Below are positions 33,887-42,495 of a stretch of 64,000 nt of DNA, piece after piece. Within the stretch, counting starts at the first letter, position 1, and every line of letters begins with the position of its first letter. The notes below the pieces were generated by a model. It had not been told where the DNA came from and ran no database searches. It saw only the letters and a list, made by a program, of their open reading frames with translations. The translations under genes and the position numbers were made by a program. The stretch is from assembly GCF_007115105.1 (NCBI RefSeq), contig NZ_SULJ01000003.1:124001-188000 (forward strand). The letters run 5' to 3'. This DNA comes from Clostridium sp. HBUAS56010 (GTDB lineage Bacteria > Bacillota > Clostridia > Lachnospirales > Lachnospiraceae).

Positions 33887-34726
33887 TCAGTCACGCCTAA
33901 GTTCATAACAATCCATATAGGATAAATCCATTCCTTCCGGAATCGCTGCAAACGTGGACTTATAGTATGCTTCCTTATCCTTTACCGAAGCGCTGAATAT
34001 ATAGTTATATCCCAGATCAAACAGATATTCCGGTGAAATCTCTGCGCTGGGTCCATAAATCCCTCTGATTTCTGCATGTTTGCAGGTATCCAGGATGTCC
34101 TTATAGGTGTTATTTACAATGGTACAGCCAGTCATTACCACAATATCCAGACTTTCAAGCACTTCTTTATGCAAAAGGGCATTTTCTCCAAGATGCCAAT
34201 GAATATTTTCCGGATATACGTTTGTCTCATTTCCAATTTTATAATTCAAAATTCCTTTCGGGTCCCGGAAATCAAAGGCATGAAATTCTTTACATTTTCC
34301 AAGAAAAACTTCATTATACAGTCCATATCCAATGATTCCAACCTTCTTATCTTTTACATCGTAGTCAAATTTACGTCCTTCTGTTCTGATGATCCTTCTG
34401 TCTTTCAGACGTTCTGTGGAGTTAAACGGCTTGCTTAGCAGATTGCATAAACAGGCTGCAATGGTCCGAAGCTCAGGATCAGCCTTCTTAATCAGTTCAT
34501 AAACACAATCGTCTGCCGGTCTGCCAATGAAGGACTTTAATATTTTCTCATATTCCTCAAAACTCTTTTCCTGTCCTACCCGCAATGACATGGATAACCG
34601 GTCATTGGTGTCAGATACCATAAACCACCGGTATCCCATTACAAATTCTTTTACTACGGGCACAGGCTCTTCATATGTTTCATAGTTTTTCTGTATTATT
34701 TCCAGGGCTGCGCTTAAATCCTTCAT
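33887..34726 (-). CDS. DUF364/DUF4213-type putative metal-chelation protein
   Basis: The 279-residue protein starts at ATG 34726 (MKDLSAALEII), chosen because AAAGGAG precedes it; the longer frame overlaps the ATPase gene further. The N-terminal part resembles DUF4213. The C-terminal Rossmann-like part has GIIGYGLYNEVFLGK, VMTGCTIVNNTYKDILD and GPSAEISPEYLFDLGYN, the GPS-x-x-hydrophobic-x-P-x-x-L motif of DUF364, a family labelled as putative heavy-metal chelation. Its location directly behind a FecCD-type ABC transporter fits a role in releasing or handling the imported metal. Confidence 0.85.
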   Translation of the reverse strand: MKDLSAALEIIQKNYETYEEPVPVVKEFVMGYRWFMVSDTNDRLSMSLRVGQEKSFEEYEKILKSFIGRPADDCVYELIKKADPELRTIAACLCNLLSKPFNSTERLKDRRIIRTEGRKFDYDVKDKKVGIIGYGLYNEVFLGKCKEFHAFDFRDPKGILNYKIGNETNVYPENIHWHLGENALLHKEVLESLDIVVMTGCTIVNNTYKDILDTCKHAEIRGIYGPSAEISPEYLFDLGYNYIFSASVKDKEAYYKSTFAAIPEGMDLSYMDCYELRRD

Positions 34727-35531
34727 AATTCTCTCCTTTGCCATCTGTAATTGAAATTGGGACAACACTCTTTACCGTTCGTCCGCTGTGTTGAAATTGG
34801 TTCACTGCAACATTTACATGAAATGCTTTTGAGATATTTTCTTCGTTCAGAATATCCTCTGTCCGTCCGTATACATATTCTCCGGTGCTGTTGAGCATAA
34901 GTGTTTCATCAGAAACAGAAATTGCATTGGTGGGATAATGGGTATTCATAATGGCACAGATCCCGTCCTCATGCGCCATGCGTTCAATCAGATCCAGTAC
35001 CAGTATCTGATTATGGAAATCAAGACCCGTCTCCGGTTCATCAAGAATAATAAGGTCTGGTCTGTTGATTAAGGCCTTTGCAATAAGTACCATCTGCAGT
35101 TCGCCTCCGCTCATACGGTTACAGTCCTTGTCTGCCAGTCTTTCTATTCCAATCTCCTTCATGATTTCTTCTGCCATCCCGATCTCTTTCATACCCGGCT
35201 GTTCAAAAACACCAAGATGGGCACTGCGCCCAAGAACAACCATCTCAAGACCTGTGATTGAAAATGCAAATCCATGAGACTGGGGAATATAGGAAACCTT
35301 TGACCACAGCTTCCTGGAGTTCATATTCTTTATATCTTCTCCATATAAAAAACTTTTCCCCTCCCCCCAGTCTAAAAGTCCTACCATACACTTTAAAAGC
35401 GTTGTTTTTCCGACTCCATTGGGACCAAGCACAGATAGAATCCTGCCCTTATTTAACTGAAAGCTGATATTTTTTATTATCTTTTGCTGATGCGGATAGC
35501 CGAAGCTTCCATTCTGTACTTCAAGAATCAA
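34680..35531 (-). CDS. iron/metal-chelate ABC transporter ATPase
   Basis: The 283-residue FepC/FecE-type ATPase has Walker A GPNGVGKTTL (about 35-44), Q-loop YIPQSHGFAF, signature MSGGELQMVLIAKAL, Walker B LIILDEPETGLDF and H-loop MNTHYP. A 30-residue tail (SITDGKGENYEGFKRSPG) runs past the usual end and overlaps the DUF364 start by 47 bases. It energises uptake with the permease encoded just before it, with ATG/TGA overlap on that side. Confidence 0.93.
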   Translation of the reverse strand: MILEVQNGSFGYPHQQKIIKNISFQLNKGRILSVLGPNGVGKTTLLKCMVGLLDWGEGKSFLYGEDIKNMNSRKLWSKVSYIPQSHGFAFSITGLEMVVLGRSAHLGVFEQPGMKEIGMAEEIMKEIGIERLADKDCNRMSGGELQMVLIAKALINRPDLIILDEPETGLDFHNQILVLDLIERMAHEDGICAIMNTHYPTNAISVSDETLMLNSTGEYVYGRTEDILNEENISKAFHVNVAVNQFQHSGRTVKSVVPISITDGKGENYEGFKRSPGNNTEKL

Positions 35532-36553
35532 TGTAAACTCCCCCTATTCCTTTTTAACAATGAGATAAATACCGGCGCTCCAATAATTGCGGTAAGAATG
35601 GACAGCGGAAGTTCAATTACACTGATGCTTCTGGAAAATGTATCAATCAGAATCATGAAACTGGCACCAATGCTGATTCCGACCGGAACCACATAGCGGT
35701 TGTTGCTTCCTACCAGCATTCTGGAACAGTGGGGAATCAAAAGTCCGATCCACCCAACCTGTCCGCACATGGAAACACAGGAAGCAGTTATGACAGTTGC
35801 TGCCAGTACAAAAACCAGACGGGTTTTCTTTAAATCCATTCCGCTCGCTCTTGCCTCATCGCTGCTTAAGGACAATATATTTAATTTCCATCTCATCAGA
35901 TAGATAACTGCAATCCCGGCAAGAATCAGCGGAGAGCCTACCAGGATTTTTTTATAGGAGGCACTTGTAAAGCTTCCCATGAGCCAATAGGTAATGGCAG
36001 GCAGTTTGTCCAGGGGATCTGCTGTATATTTTAATAAAGAACCAAAGGCATTAAACAATGCGGATATAATCACTCCCGCCAGTACCAGAAATACCACGGA
36101 CTGTCCATTTCTGTCTTTTGCCAGCATCATTGTAATCCAAACGGATAACAGTCCAAAAGCCAGTGCAAGCAACTGGGTCTCCATAATTCCCATGGACATA
36201 ATAATAGCAATGATGGCTCCTACACAGGTTCCGCTTGTAACCCCCAGTACGTCTGGAGTTGCAAGTGGATTGGAAAAAAGTGACTGAAACGCATTTCCCG
36301 CACAGGTAAGACCGGCACCAACAATGATTGCCATTAAGATTCTTGGCAATCTTAAATTTATAACAATGGAATAATTCTGGCTCTGCTTATCCCCTTTTGC
36401 TGCATCCGCTAACGTATGAATTACGTCTGTGACAGAAAGATTCATTCTTCCTATGCACAAGCTTATGAGGGCAGCGCCAACTGGTAATACAATCATTACC
36501 AGTATAGCAGCAGCCGTGAATTTATTATGTCTGACCCAAACTGTATTTTTCAT
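35528..36553 (-). CDS. FecCD-family metal-chelate ABC permease
   Basis: The 341-residue permease has nine or ten membrane helices. It has the FecCD family landmarks LRLPRILMAIIVGAGLTCAG, FQSLFSNPLATPDVLGVTSG (the cytoplasmic coupling region) and GQVGWIGLLIPHCSRMLVG. It probably homodimerises. It overlaps the binding-protein gene upstream and the ATPase gene downstream by four bases each, consistent with one operon. Confidence 0.94.
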   Translation of the reverse strand: MKNTVWVRHNKFTAAAILVMIVLPVGAALISLCIGRMNLSVTDVIHTLADAAKGDKQSQNYSIVINLRLPRILMAIIVGAGLTCAGNAFQSLFSNPLATPDVLGVTSGTCVGAIIAIIMSMGIMETQLLALAFGLLSVWITMMLAKDRNGQSVVFLVLAGVIISALFNAFGSLLKYTADPLDKLPAITYWLMGSFTSASYKKILVGSPLILAGIAVIYLMRWKLNILSLSSDEARASGMDLKKTRLVFVLAATVITASCVSMCGQVGWIGLLIPHCSRMLVGSNNRYVVPVGISIGASFMILIDTFSRSISVIELPLSILTAIIGAPVFISLLKRNRGSLH

Positions 36554-37728
36554 TGCAATTGGAGCATTCCCTTCATCTCTTCTTCGGTGATCTCATAGCC
36601 GTAAAAGTTCTTGTAATAATCACGGATTACGGTTTCCAGAGGGTAGTCTTGAAATTCTTCCGGATACGTCTGATAAGCAAGCCATGCTAACACAAGAGGT
36701 GCATCAGGATTGGGGGTAAACCAGTTCCACATCCCCAGTGTTGTGTTGTATACACGCTGGTTTTTTACTGCCTGGATTGTTGAAAAATCTACGCCTTCCA
36801 CTTGATTGCCGATCACATCCTGCCTGTTTAACTTTAAAAGACCAGGGCCATTTAAAAATAACACCTGTGGATTCCATTCATAGATTTGTTCAAAACTAAC
36901 CTGTGCAAATCCTTTTGTTTCTTCTGCCACATTCATAACTCCCAGGTGCTGCAGCCAGTAATCACCAAATACCCCTTTGCCTGCTACCTGAGGAACACCA
37001 TCAATCAGCTTAAATAAAATCATTGTACTTGGGCGCTTATCCTCAGGAATCTTCTCTATTCTGGTTTCCACCTCTGCAACAATTTTATCTCCTGCTTCAA
37101 TAAAGTCATCCATCTTCCCCTTCTCGCCAAATACCTCTTCAAGAAGTTTGAGCCACTCTTTATACCGCTTAATCGGATCTGCCGGGGAATCTGTGCCTAC
37201 TGTGGCAAATCCTATGGCTGGAATTCCGCTGGAAGCTAATATCTCTGCATGTTCTTTATTACCTGCATTATAGAAAATCACATCTGGTTTCAGCTTAATG
37301 ATTTCCTCAATATTTAAGTCTGACTGCGCATAGACGGTACTTGATGAATCAAGAAGTTCCGGCGCAATGTTTTTTAAGGCTGTCTCTGAAATAGTTTCCT
37401 TAAAGGAACCGCTGTACCCCACAATATGAGGAGCTGAACCTTCAAAATATGACATGTAGGTTGATAAAATGGGAATCTGGTCTATTACAATCCGTTCGAT
37501 CTTATCCGGAACTTCCACACGATTCCCACCATGATCCACTACAATATGGGTTCCTGCCTGTCCGCTGTCTGTTTGAGAACCGGTTTCCTTTCCTGCTGTA
37601 ACGGTCTCTTGTGCCGCAGTCTCAGGCACTGATTGAGCCGTTGTATCTTGATTGCTGCCTGGGGCACATGCAGTTAATAACAAGATTGATGCGAATAAAA
37701 GTGAAGTCGTTTTAAATCCCAATTTCAT
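36550..37728 (-). CDS. metal-chelate substrate-binding lipoprotein
   Basis: The 392-residue protein carries a signal peptide with lipobox LLLTACAPG (Cys21) and a Ser/Thr-rich linker (about 23-60). It has two Fhud/BtuF-type lobes joined by a helix. Motifs such as RIVIDQIPILSTYMSYF, LKPDVIFYNAGN and VLFLNGPGLLK mark the family that binds siderophores, haem or cobalamin. The ligand is unknown. It starts the five-gene operon; AAAGGAGGATATT precedes the ATG, and a GTTAG-N6-CTAAC palindrome lies between the promoter and ribosome binding site. Confidence 0.93.
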   Translation of the reverse strand: MKLGFKTTSLLFASILLLTACAPGSNQDTTAQSVPETAAQETVTAGKETGSQTDSGQAGTHIVVDHGGNRVEVPDKIERIVIDQIPILSTYMSYFEGSAPHIVGYSGSFKETISETALKNIAPELLDSSSTVYAQSDLNIEEIIKLKPDVIFYNAGNKEHAEILASSGIPAIGFATVGTDSPADPIKRYKEWLKLLEEVFGEKGKMDDFIEAGDKIVAEVETRIEKIPEDKRPSTMILFKLIDGVPQVAGKGVFGDYWLQHLGVMNVAEETKGFAQVSFEQIYEWNPQVLFLNGPGLLKLNRQDVIGNQVEGVDFSTIQAVKNQRVYNTTLGMWNWFTPNPDAPLVLAWLAYQTYPEEFQDYPLETVIRDYYKNFYGYEITEEEMKGMLQLQ

Positions 37729-37745
37729 AATATCCTCCTTTTGTT

Positions 37746-37761
37746 GTTAGTTGTAACTAAC
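37746..37761. promoter_or_regulatory. GTTAG-N6-CTAAC operator of the metal-chelate operon
   Basis: GTTAGTTGTAACTAAC is a near-perfect palindrome 17 bases upstream of the binding-protein ATG and downstream of a likely -10 (TATAAA, complement of 37773-37778). The same palindrome occurs before the crp-like gene and before the AraC-lipoprotein gene. Confidence 0.7.
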
Positions 37762-37780
37762 TTGTATATAAGTTTATACA

Positions 37781-37830
37781 AAAAAAAGGATTAATTCCAT
37801 TGCAACCGCAACGAAATAAATCCTTTTATT
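37781..37830 (-). terminator. terminator of the Crp-like regulator gene
   Basis: The minus strand has AAAGGATT..ATTtC pairing with GGAATTAATCCTTT around an inner loop, followed by TTTTTTTTG, overlapping the end of the regulator gene. Confidence 0.75.
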
Positions 37831-38488
37831 GATATTTATTTACTATAAATACGTTTTTTCTGAAATCTATAAATCCTTCTTTTTTCATTTTCCCCAGTTC
37901 TCTTGATAAAGCACTTCTCTCAACCCCAAGATAGTCTGCCATCTCCTGCCTGTTCATAGGAAGAAGACACTGATCCCCTTCCATGGGCGTATCTTTTAAC
38001 AGTGCCCAGATCTTATCACGGACAGAGCGCCTGCTCATTATATGAATCCTTTTATTCTGTTCAAGATTGGCAACAGCGGTCTGTCTGAGCAGATTGGCTG
38101 TTACCAGTGAGGCATAACTGCATCGTATGGCTTCCTGGCTAAATAGCTTTGACATCTTTAGAAACAGAATCTTTGTCTTTTTACTTGCAATGACTGTCAC
38201 AAGGGAAGGCTGGTCTGTGAGACAGGAATGGGAACAGCCAAAGGAGTCCGAAGGAACAGCCACCTTGATACTTGAATCATCTCCGATTATTCCTGGTACA
38301 ATCAGTTCCACCTTTCCCTCCAAAACAATACCGGCATTGGAGATCATATCCCCATACTGATATATAATCTCTCCCTTGCCATACAGTCTGGTATGCCCCT
38401 CCAGACAAAAGAGGACACGTTTTATGGTCTCATCATCCGCCGATTGAAACAGCTCAGATTTTTTTAGAATTTCATAATATTCTTCCAT
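37826..38488 (-). CDS. Crp/Fnr-family regulator
   Basis: The 220-residue protein has an N-terminal cyclic-nucleotide-binding-type jelly roll (about 20-130) with two cysteines in SFGCSHSCLTDQ and one more in IRCSYAS. A long dimerisation helix and a C-terminal HTH (MNRQEMADYLGVERSALSRE) follow. It lacks the Glu/Arg/Thr/Ser cAMP-binding signature and the N-terminal Fnr cysteine cluster, so the effector is unclear; the cysteines could sense redox or a metal. It is transcribed alone, and its promoter carries the same palindrome found at two metal-uptake genes. Confidence 0.9.
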   Translation of the reverse strand: MEEYYEILKKSELFQSADDETIKRVLFCLEGHTRLYGKGEIIYQYGDMISNAGIVLEGKVELIVPGIIGDDSSIKVAVPSDSFGCSHSCLTDQPSLVTVIASKKTKILFLKMSKLFSQEAIRCSYASLVTANLLRQTAVANLEQNKRIHIMSRRSVRDKIWALLKDTPMEGDQCLLPMNRQEMADYLGVERSALSRELGKMKKEGFIDFRKNVFIVNKYQ

Positions 38489-38520
38489 TTGTCCTCCTTG
38501 TAAGTCTGGTGAGCGACCGT

Positions 38521-38565
38521 AAGTTAGTTATATCTAACTTTATAATATTTTGTTTTAATTGTCAA
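38521..38565 (-). promoter_or_regulatory. promoter and GTTAG-N6-CTAAC operator of the Crp-like gene
   Basis: The palindrome AAGTTAGTTATATCTAACTT (38521-38540) has 7-bp arms and a 6-bp centre. The minus-strand -35 TTGACA is at 38560-38565 and a TATAAA -10 at 38539-38544, touching the operator. Binding there should block the promoter, suggesting autoregulation. Confidence 0.75.
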
Positions 38566-38652
38566 ATAAATTCAGACTCTGGCTTTTACAGTCCGATGTG
38601 CGTTAAAGAAGTTTGTTTCCAGATAGAGGAAAAGATTATGACAGATACAAAA

Positions 38653-38688
38653 TAGCCGGAACCCTTTGTAAAATCAAGGTTCCGGCTA
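38653..38688 (-). terminator. terminator of tRNA-Gly
   Basis: TAGCCGGAACC and GGTTCCGGCTA form an 11-bp stem, followed on the minus strand by TTTTG. It lies 13 bases behind the tRNA 3' end. Confidence 0.85.
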
Positions 38689-38700
38689 CCTAATAATAAG

Positions 38701-38773
38701 AGCGCGAGACGGGACTCGAACCCGCGACCCCGACCTTGGCAAGGTCGTACTCCACCAACTGAGCCACTCGCGC
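38701..38773 (-). tRNA. tRNA-Gly (anticodon GCC)
   Basis: The cloverleaf is intact: acceptor GCGCGAG/CTCGCGC, anticodon arm CGACC-TTGCCAA-GGTCG with anticodon GCC, and TTCGAGT in the T-loop. CCA is not encoded. It is a single-copy unit with its own promoter and terminator. Confidence 0.97.
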
Positions 38774-38810
38774 ATAACTGACGCTTTCTTACGTCATTTA
38801 TGACATCAAA

Positions 38811-38839
38811 ATTATAACATGCGAAACCGGAAAATGCAA
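38811..38839 (-). promoter_or_regulatory. promoter of tRNA-Gly
   Basis: The minus strand shows TTGCAT (38834-38839) and TATAAT (38811-38816) with a 17-base spacer, about 38 bases before the tRNA 5' end. Confidence 0.75.
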
Positions 38840-38868
38840 GATAAAAAATCACTTTTTGCACCTCCCGG

Positions 38869-39618
38869 CTACGCATGGTACTTCAATTTTGTTTCAACCA
38901 GAAAGTCGACTCCCAACCCGTCCGCTTCCCGTCTGACCTCCGCCTTCTCATGGTCAAAAAGATCCGTATATTTGGACACCAGAGGACGTTCCTTATTCAC
39001 CAGACGGTTTAAATGGTGGTTCAAAATACTGGTAAGACGTTCAGAATCTTTGGCAAGAATGGCGTCGAGCATCTCTCTATGCTGTTTTACAACGCCCTGC
39101 TCAATGCCGATATCCGCCATATAAAGCAACCGGATTCTGTGGTAATGACCAGAATTTGCCTCTAAAATATCATTGCAATACCCTTTATTCGCTCCATCAT
39201 AAAAAATAGAATGAAAATAGTTGTCCTCAGCAAGAAATGCCCGGATATCTCCGGTCTTCTCTAACTCTTCCTGTCTTTCCAAAGACATCTCCAACGCGGT
39301 AATTGCCTTTAAGTTGCACACCGCCATAAATTCCAGCATCACATTCTTTTCCACACAGGTTCTCATAAATCGTTCATTTCTTACTTTTTCATAGTCGATC
39401 TTAGATATCATGGTTCCCCGCTGTGGTAAAAATGTGATAAGCCCTTCCTTGGAAAGGCTTATTAACGCATCCCTTACCGGAGTCCTGCCAACCTGATAGG
39501 ACTCACTGATGTCCTTAATGCTGAAAATCATTCCAGGGCGCAGCTTTAAATCCAGTATATCCGCCCGCAAAACATCGTAAATAGGTTCTACCTGGCTGTT
39601 GTCTGTCTCGCCCATCAT
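38869..39618 (-). CDS. GntR/FCD-family regulator
   Basis: The 249-residue protein has an N-terminal winged helix (ISESYQVGRTPVRDALISLS, wing LPQRGTMISKID) and an all-helical FCD ligand domain. The metal/ligand residues of FCD are visible: Asp in EDNYFHSIF with its His, and two later His residues (VKQHREML, NHHLNR). Members respond to organic acids or sugar acids. It closes the transporter/HyuA operon, nine bases behind the metallopeptidase-like gene, and probably controls it through the palindrome at 43935-43950. Confidence 0.9.
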   Translation of the reverse strand: MMGETDNSQVEPIYDVLRADILDLKLRPGMIFSIKDISESYQVGRTPVRDALISLSKEGLITFLPQRGTMISKIDYEKVRNERFMRTCVEKNVMLEFMAVCNLKAITALEMSLERQEELEKTGDIRAFLAEDNYFHSIFYDGANKGYCNDILEANSGHYHRIRLLYMADIGIEQGVVKQHREMLDAILAKDSERLTSILNHHLNRLVNKERPLVSKYTDLFDHEKAEVRREADGLGVDFLVETKLKYHA

Positions 39619-39626
39619 GCCTCCTG

Positions 39627-40274
39627 CTAAAAGCTCATTACTTCTCTGTACATATTCAGAGCCTCATCTGGACTATAATTATAATACAAAAGTATGTCTA
39701 ACGCAAATGGTGAATATGGAAAACTGTTGATTTTCTTAGAAAAGTACATTCCACCGATTTCTGACAAAGCTCTTATTGTTGATTTATTCTCAAATCCAAG
39801 GAATTTCCATAAGATAATGGTCTCATCTCTTGTATAGATTTTCTCTTTTTCCTCTTCCAGATAGTGAAAGATTTCATGAGCAAGAATCAGCCCTTCTATC
39901 TCCTTTTTTGTGATCAGATCTGATAATCCATCCTGCTTCATCGCTTTTTCAATCGGTTCTGTCATAATTTCAATGTGGCTGGGTGGAGTAAAAAGGGCAA
40001 ATAACACTCTGTCTGCTATCTGCCCTCTGTCAACAAAATCCACCTTTAATTTCAGTTTTTCTGCCATCTCCCACGGGTCGCTGGTTCCAAGAAGACGGAC
40101 TGCTTCCACAGCCATCTCTTCGCCGCAGGCAATGGATTTTTGAATCATTATTTCCTTTTGGGCTTTGTCAATTTTGTTGCGGAGAAGATCTCTGGAGAAT
40201 GCGTACATTCCCCAGGACTGATCCGTCACTTGAAACAATTGCTGTGCCATACTCTGCAGTTTTATATTCTCCAT
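39627..40274 (-). CDS. HExxH protein, ImmA/IrrE-like
   Basis: The 215-residue protein contains LILAHEIFHYLEEEKEKIY, a zinc-metallopeptidase-type HExxH motif followed by a glutamate-rich helix as in ImmA/IrrE-like peptidases. No membrane segment. The N-terminal part is helical. It sits inside the operon for the HyuA-like protein, 17 bases after it and nine bases before the GntR gene. ImmA-type peptidases cleave repressors, but the surrounding operon is metabolic. The cognate target is unknown. Confidence 0.65.
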   Translation of the reverse strand: MENIKLQSMAQQLFQVTDQSWGMYAFSRDLLRNKIDKAQKEIMIQKSIACGEEMAVEAVRLLGTSDPWEMAEKLKLKVDFVDRGQIADRVLFALFTPPSHIEIMTEPIEKAMKQDGLSDLITKKEIEGLILAHEIFHYLEEEKEKIYTRDETIILWKFLGFENKSTIRALSEIGGMYFSKKINSFPYSPFALDILLYYNYSPDEALNMYREVMSF

Positions 40275-40291
40275 ATTGTTCTCCAGACAGG

Positions 40292-42421
40292 TTAGCTCTG
40301 TTTTCTGTTGGCAGCTACCACTAACACTTCTTCGTCGGCATCCAGTGCTGATACTTCCAGATCCACCAACAATTCAAGCTGTTCAAAATCTACTGCTGAA
40401 AAATCCATAACGCGGGCGCCCATACACAGATAATAGTCTGGTCTGATTATTAAATCTGTCTGGTACACAGCCATATCTTCCCAAAGCTTTTTCAGTGCAT
40501 CATTGCAGCCTTCTGCTGTGGTTTTCAGGCACATGCCTCTTCCCCGCTGAACTTTAATAAATCCCTTTTTGTCAATAATGCGGACCGCTCCTGCCGTATT
40601 CTGATCAGGCTGATCCCCATATATATAGAAATAACTGGAACTTTCCAGAAGTTTTGCATCTTCATCTTTGATTCTCATATCCTCTGCTGCCAGATGGCGG
40701 GCTTCGGATTCATCACATTCTTTCAAAAGATCTGCTGTCTTTACTTCCGTTGATCCGGTTGCAATGGCAGTTACTTTTGAGGTCTGGGGATCAATCTCAA
40801 TATGAATCTCCACGGATTCTGCAGTTGCACCTGATTCAATCGCTTTATTCAGAGCCTCATTTTTAATGGCTTTAATATCTTCTTTGGAAGGAGAAGGAAT
40901 AATACGCTCTACCACATCACGAACCATGGAAAGGGCAACACCGATGGAGGAAATAACTTCTGCATTCTCTGGAATGGAATACTTAACTCCCATCTTTTCG
41001 CTGAAATAGATAATCAGGGAAGCAGCTCCCCCGCCAACGCCTACCAGGGATATCTGATCTTTCTCCAGTCTGTATTTCTCTGCCAATTCTAAGATCACCG
41101 GTTCAATCTTTAAATAAGCCTTTTCCATAATCTGCTTTGCAATATCTTCCGGAGTGGTATTGCAATAATCCGCAAGTGCCTGCATTGCTTTTCTGGCTGA
41201 TTCCACGTTACCATATGAGAAATGTTCTTTCTTTACAAGTCCCAGGACATTTGCCGCACAAGAGTTGGTAATGGTAACGGCTGATCCATCTTCCAGGCGG
41301 ATGCGTACATAATCATCTGGATCACCTGGCTTTGGAGAGAAGAATTCTACTTTTGGTCCTTTGATCTTATCGGTATCTGTAAAGACAGAATAATCAAGAC
41401 CTGCAATATGGGCAGACCGGGGACCTACATCCACAATTCCCTGTTTGTTGGCACGGACCATAGAACCTCCTGCCACACCCAGTACCCTTACATCAAGGGA
41501 AGAAATATAAGTGGGATGACCGCCAACAATGGAATAGTCAATAGCCGGACGGCCATTTTTAATAACACCGATATTGGTGGTGGTTCCTCCAACTTCAAAA
41601 TAAACACCATTGGAAGCTCTAAGATACATCAGGGATCCCATAACAGAAGCCGCCGGACCGGAAAGCATGGTGAGAACCGGACGTTTCTTCATCTCTGTAA
41701 TCTCCATAACACCGCCGTCCCCTCTCATGATCATAAGAGGAACAAATACTCCTGCTTCTCTTACAGAATCTTCTGTAGAGGTTGCAGTATCAAGCATCTT
41801 AGGCAGAATGGAAGCATTAATGGCTGCTGTTCTGGTTCTCCTTGTCAGGCCATAAAGTTTTGTAATATCCGATGCCATCGTAGTGGGAATTCCCTTTTCA
41901 CTGGCAACTTCATAAACTTCCTGCTCCGGACCGCCGTCATCTACCCCAAACGCCATGGAGGAAACAAAAACCTGTGCTCCTGCCTGCTTCATGGTATCAA
42001 TGGTACTCTCAACCAGAGAGCGGTTCATCTTTTTCACATTAATAAACTCGTTAACAATATTTATCTTCTTCTGGTTTCCCAGATCAATATCCGCAATCTT
42101 TGTCTGTCTCTTTGCCAGAAAGCCTTCAAATCCGCCCTTTGCCATACCGATGACGCCTACCGTAGCTACATCCCCTTCAATCAGGGCATTGGTCGCCTGA
42201 GTGGTGGAATGGGCAACGAATACAACATCATCCGGGCTGATATTATTTTCTTTTAAACAGTTTTCAAATGATGCAACAACTCCTGCTGCTACACCTCTGG
42301 GATCATCATGTGTTGTCTTCACCGAAGATTTCCCAATGATTTCGTGGGTGGCGTTGTCGATTGCAACTGCTTTTGTATGGGTGCCTCCCACATCGATGCC
42401 CATTCTTACTGATCTTTTCAT
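40292..42421 (-). CDS. HyuA-type hydantoinase/oxoprolinase family protein
   Basis: The 709-residue protein starts with MGIDVGGTHTKAVAIDN, the ATP-binding phosphate 1 loop of the actin/hexokinase-like hydantoinase A family. VAHSTTQATNALIEGDVATV, YFEVGGTTTNIGVIKNGRP and GVGGGAASLIIYFSEKMGVK follow. The family hydrolyses or carboxylates lactams, amides or ketones with ATP, usually as A+B subunits. No HyuB partner is present here, and the C-terminal 130 residues extend beyond the core. It may act on a cyclic or carboxylated substrate brought in by the adjacent transporter. Confidence 0.85.
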   Translation of the reverse strand: MKRSVRMGIDVGGTHTKAVAIDNATHEIIGKSSVKTTHDDPRGVAAGVVASFENCLKENNISPDDVVFVAHSTTQATNALIEGDVATVGVIGMAKGGFEGFLAKRQTKIADIDLGNQKKINIVNEFINVKKMNRSLVESTIDTMKQAGAQVFVSSMAFGVDDGGPEQEVYEVASEKGIPTTMASDITKLYGLTRRTRTAAINASILPKMLDTATSTEDSVREAGVFVPLMIMRGDGGVMEITEMKKRPVLTMLSGPAASVMGSLMYLRASNGVYFEVGGTTTNIGVIKNGRPAIDYSIVGGHPTYISSLDVRVLGVAGGSMVRANKQGIVDVGPRSAHIAGLDYSVFTDTDKIKGPKVEFFSPKPGDPDDYVRIRLEDGSAVTITNSCAANVLGLVKKEHFSYGNVESARKAMQALADYCNTTPEDIAKQIMEKAYLKIEPVILELAEKYRLEKDQISLVGVGGGAASLIIYFSEKMGVKYSIPENAEVISSIGVALSMVRDVVERIIPSPSKEDIKAIKNEALNKAIESGATAESVEIHIEIDPQTSKVTAIATGSTEVKTADLLKECDESEARHLAAEDMRIKDEDAKLLESSSYFYIYGDQPDQNTAGAVRIIDKKGFIKVQRGRGMCLKTTAEGCNDALKKLWEDMAVYQTDLIIRPDYYLCMGARVMDFSAVDFEQLELLVDLEVSALDADEEVLVVAANRKQS

Positions 42422-42461
42422 ATTAAGAATTCTCCTCTCTTGCTTTGATCCCTTTTAGAAA

Positions 42462-42489
42462 AGAAACTGGCGGATGCCCACCAGTTTCT
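42462..42489 (-). terminator. hairpin between transporter and hyuA-like gene
   Basis: AGAAACTGG / CCAGTTTCT stem and a following TTTTCT on the minus strand lie 40 bases ahead of the hyuA-like start, suggesting partial termination within the operon. Confidence 0.7.
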
Positions 42490-42495
42490 GACTAT

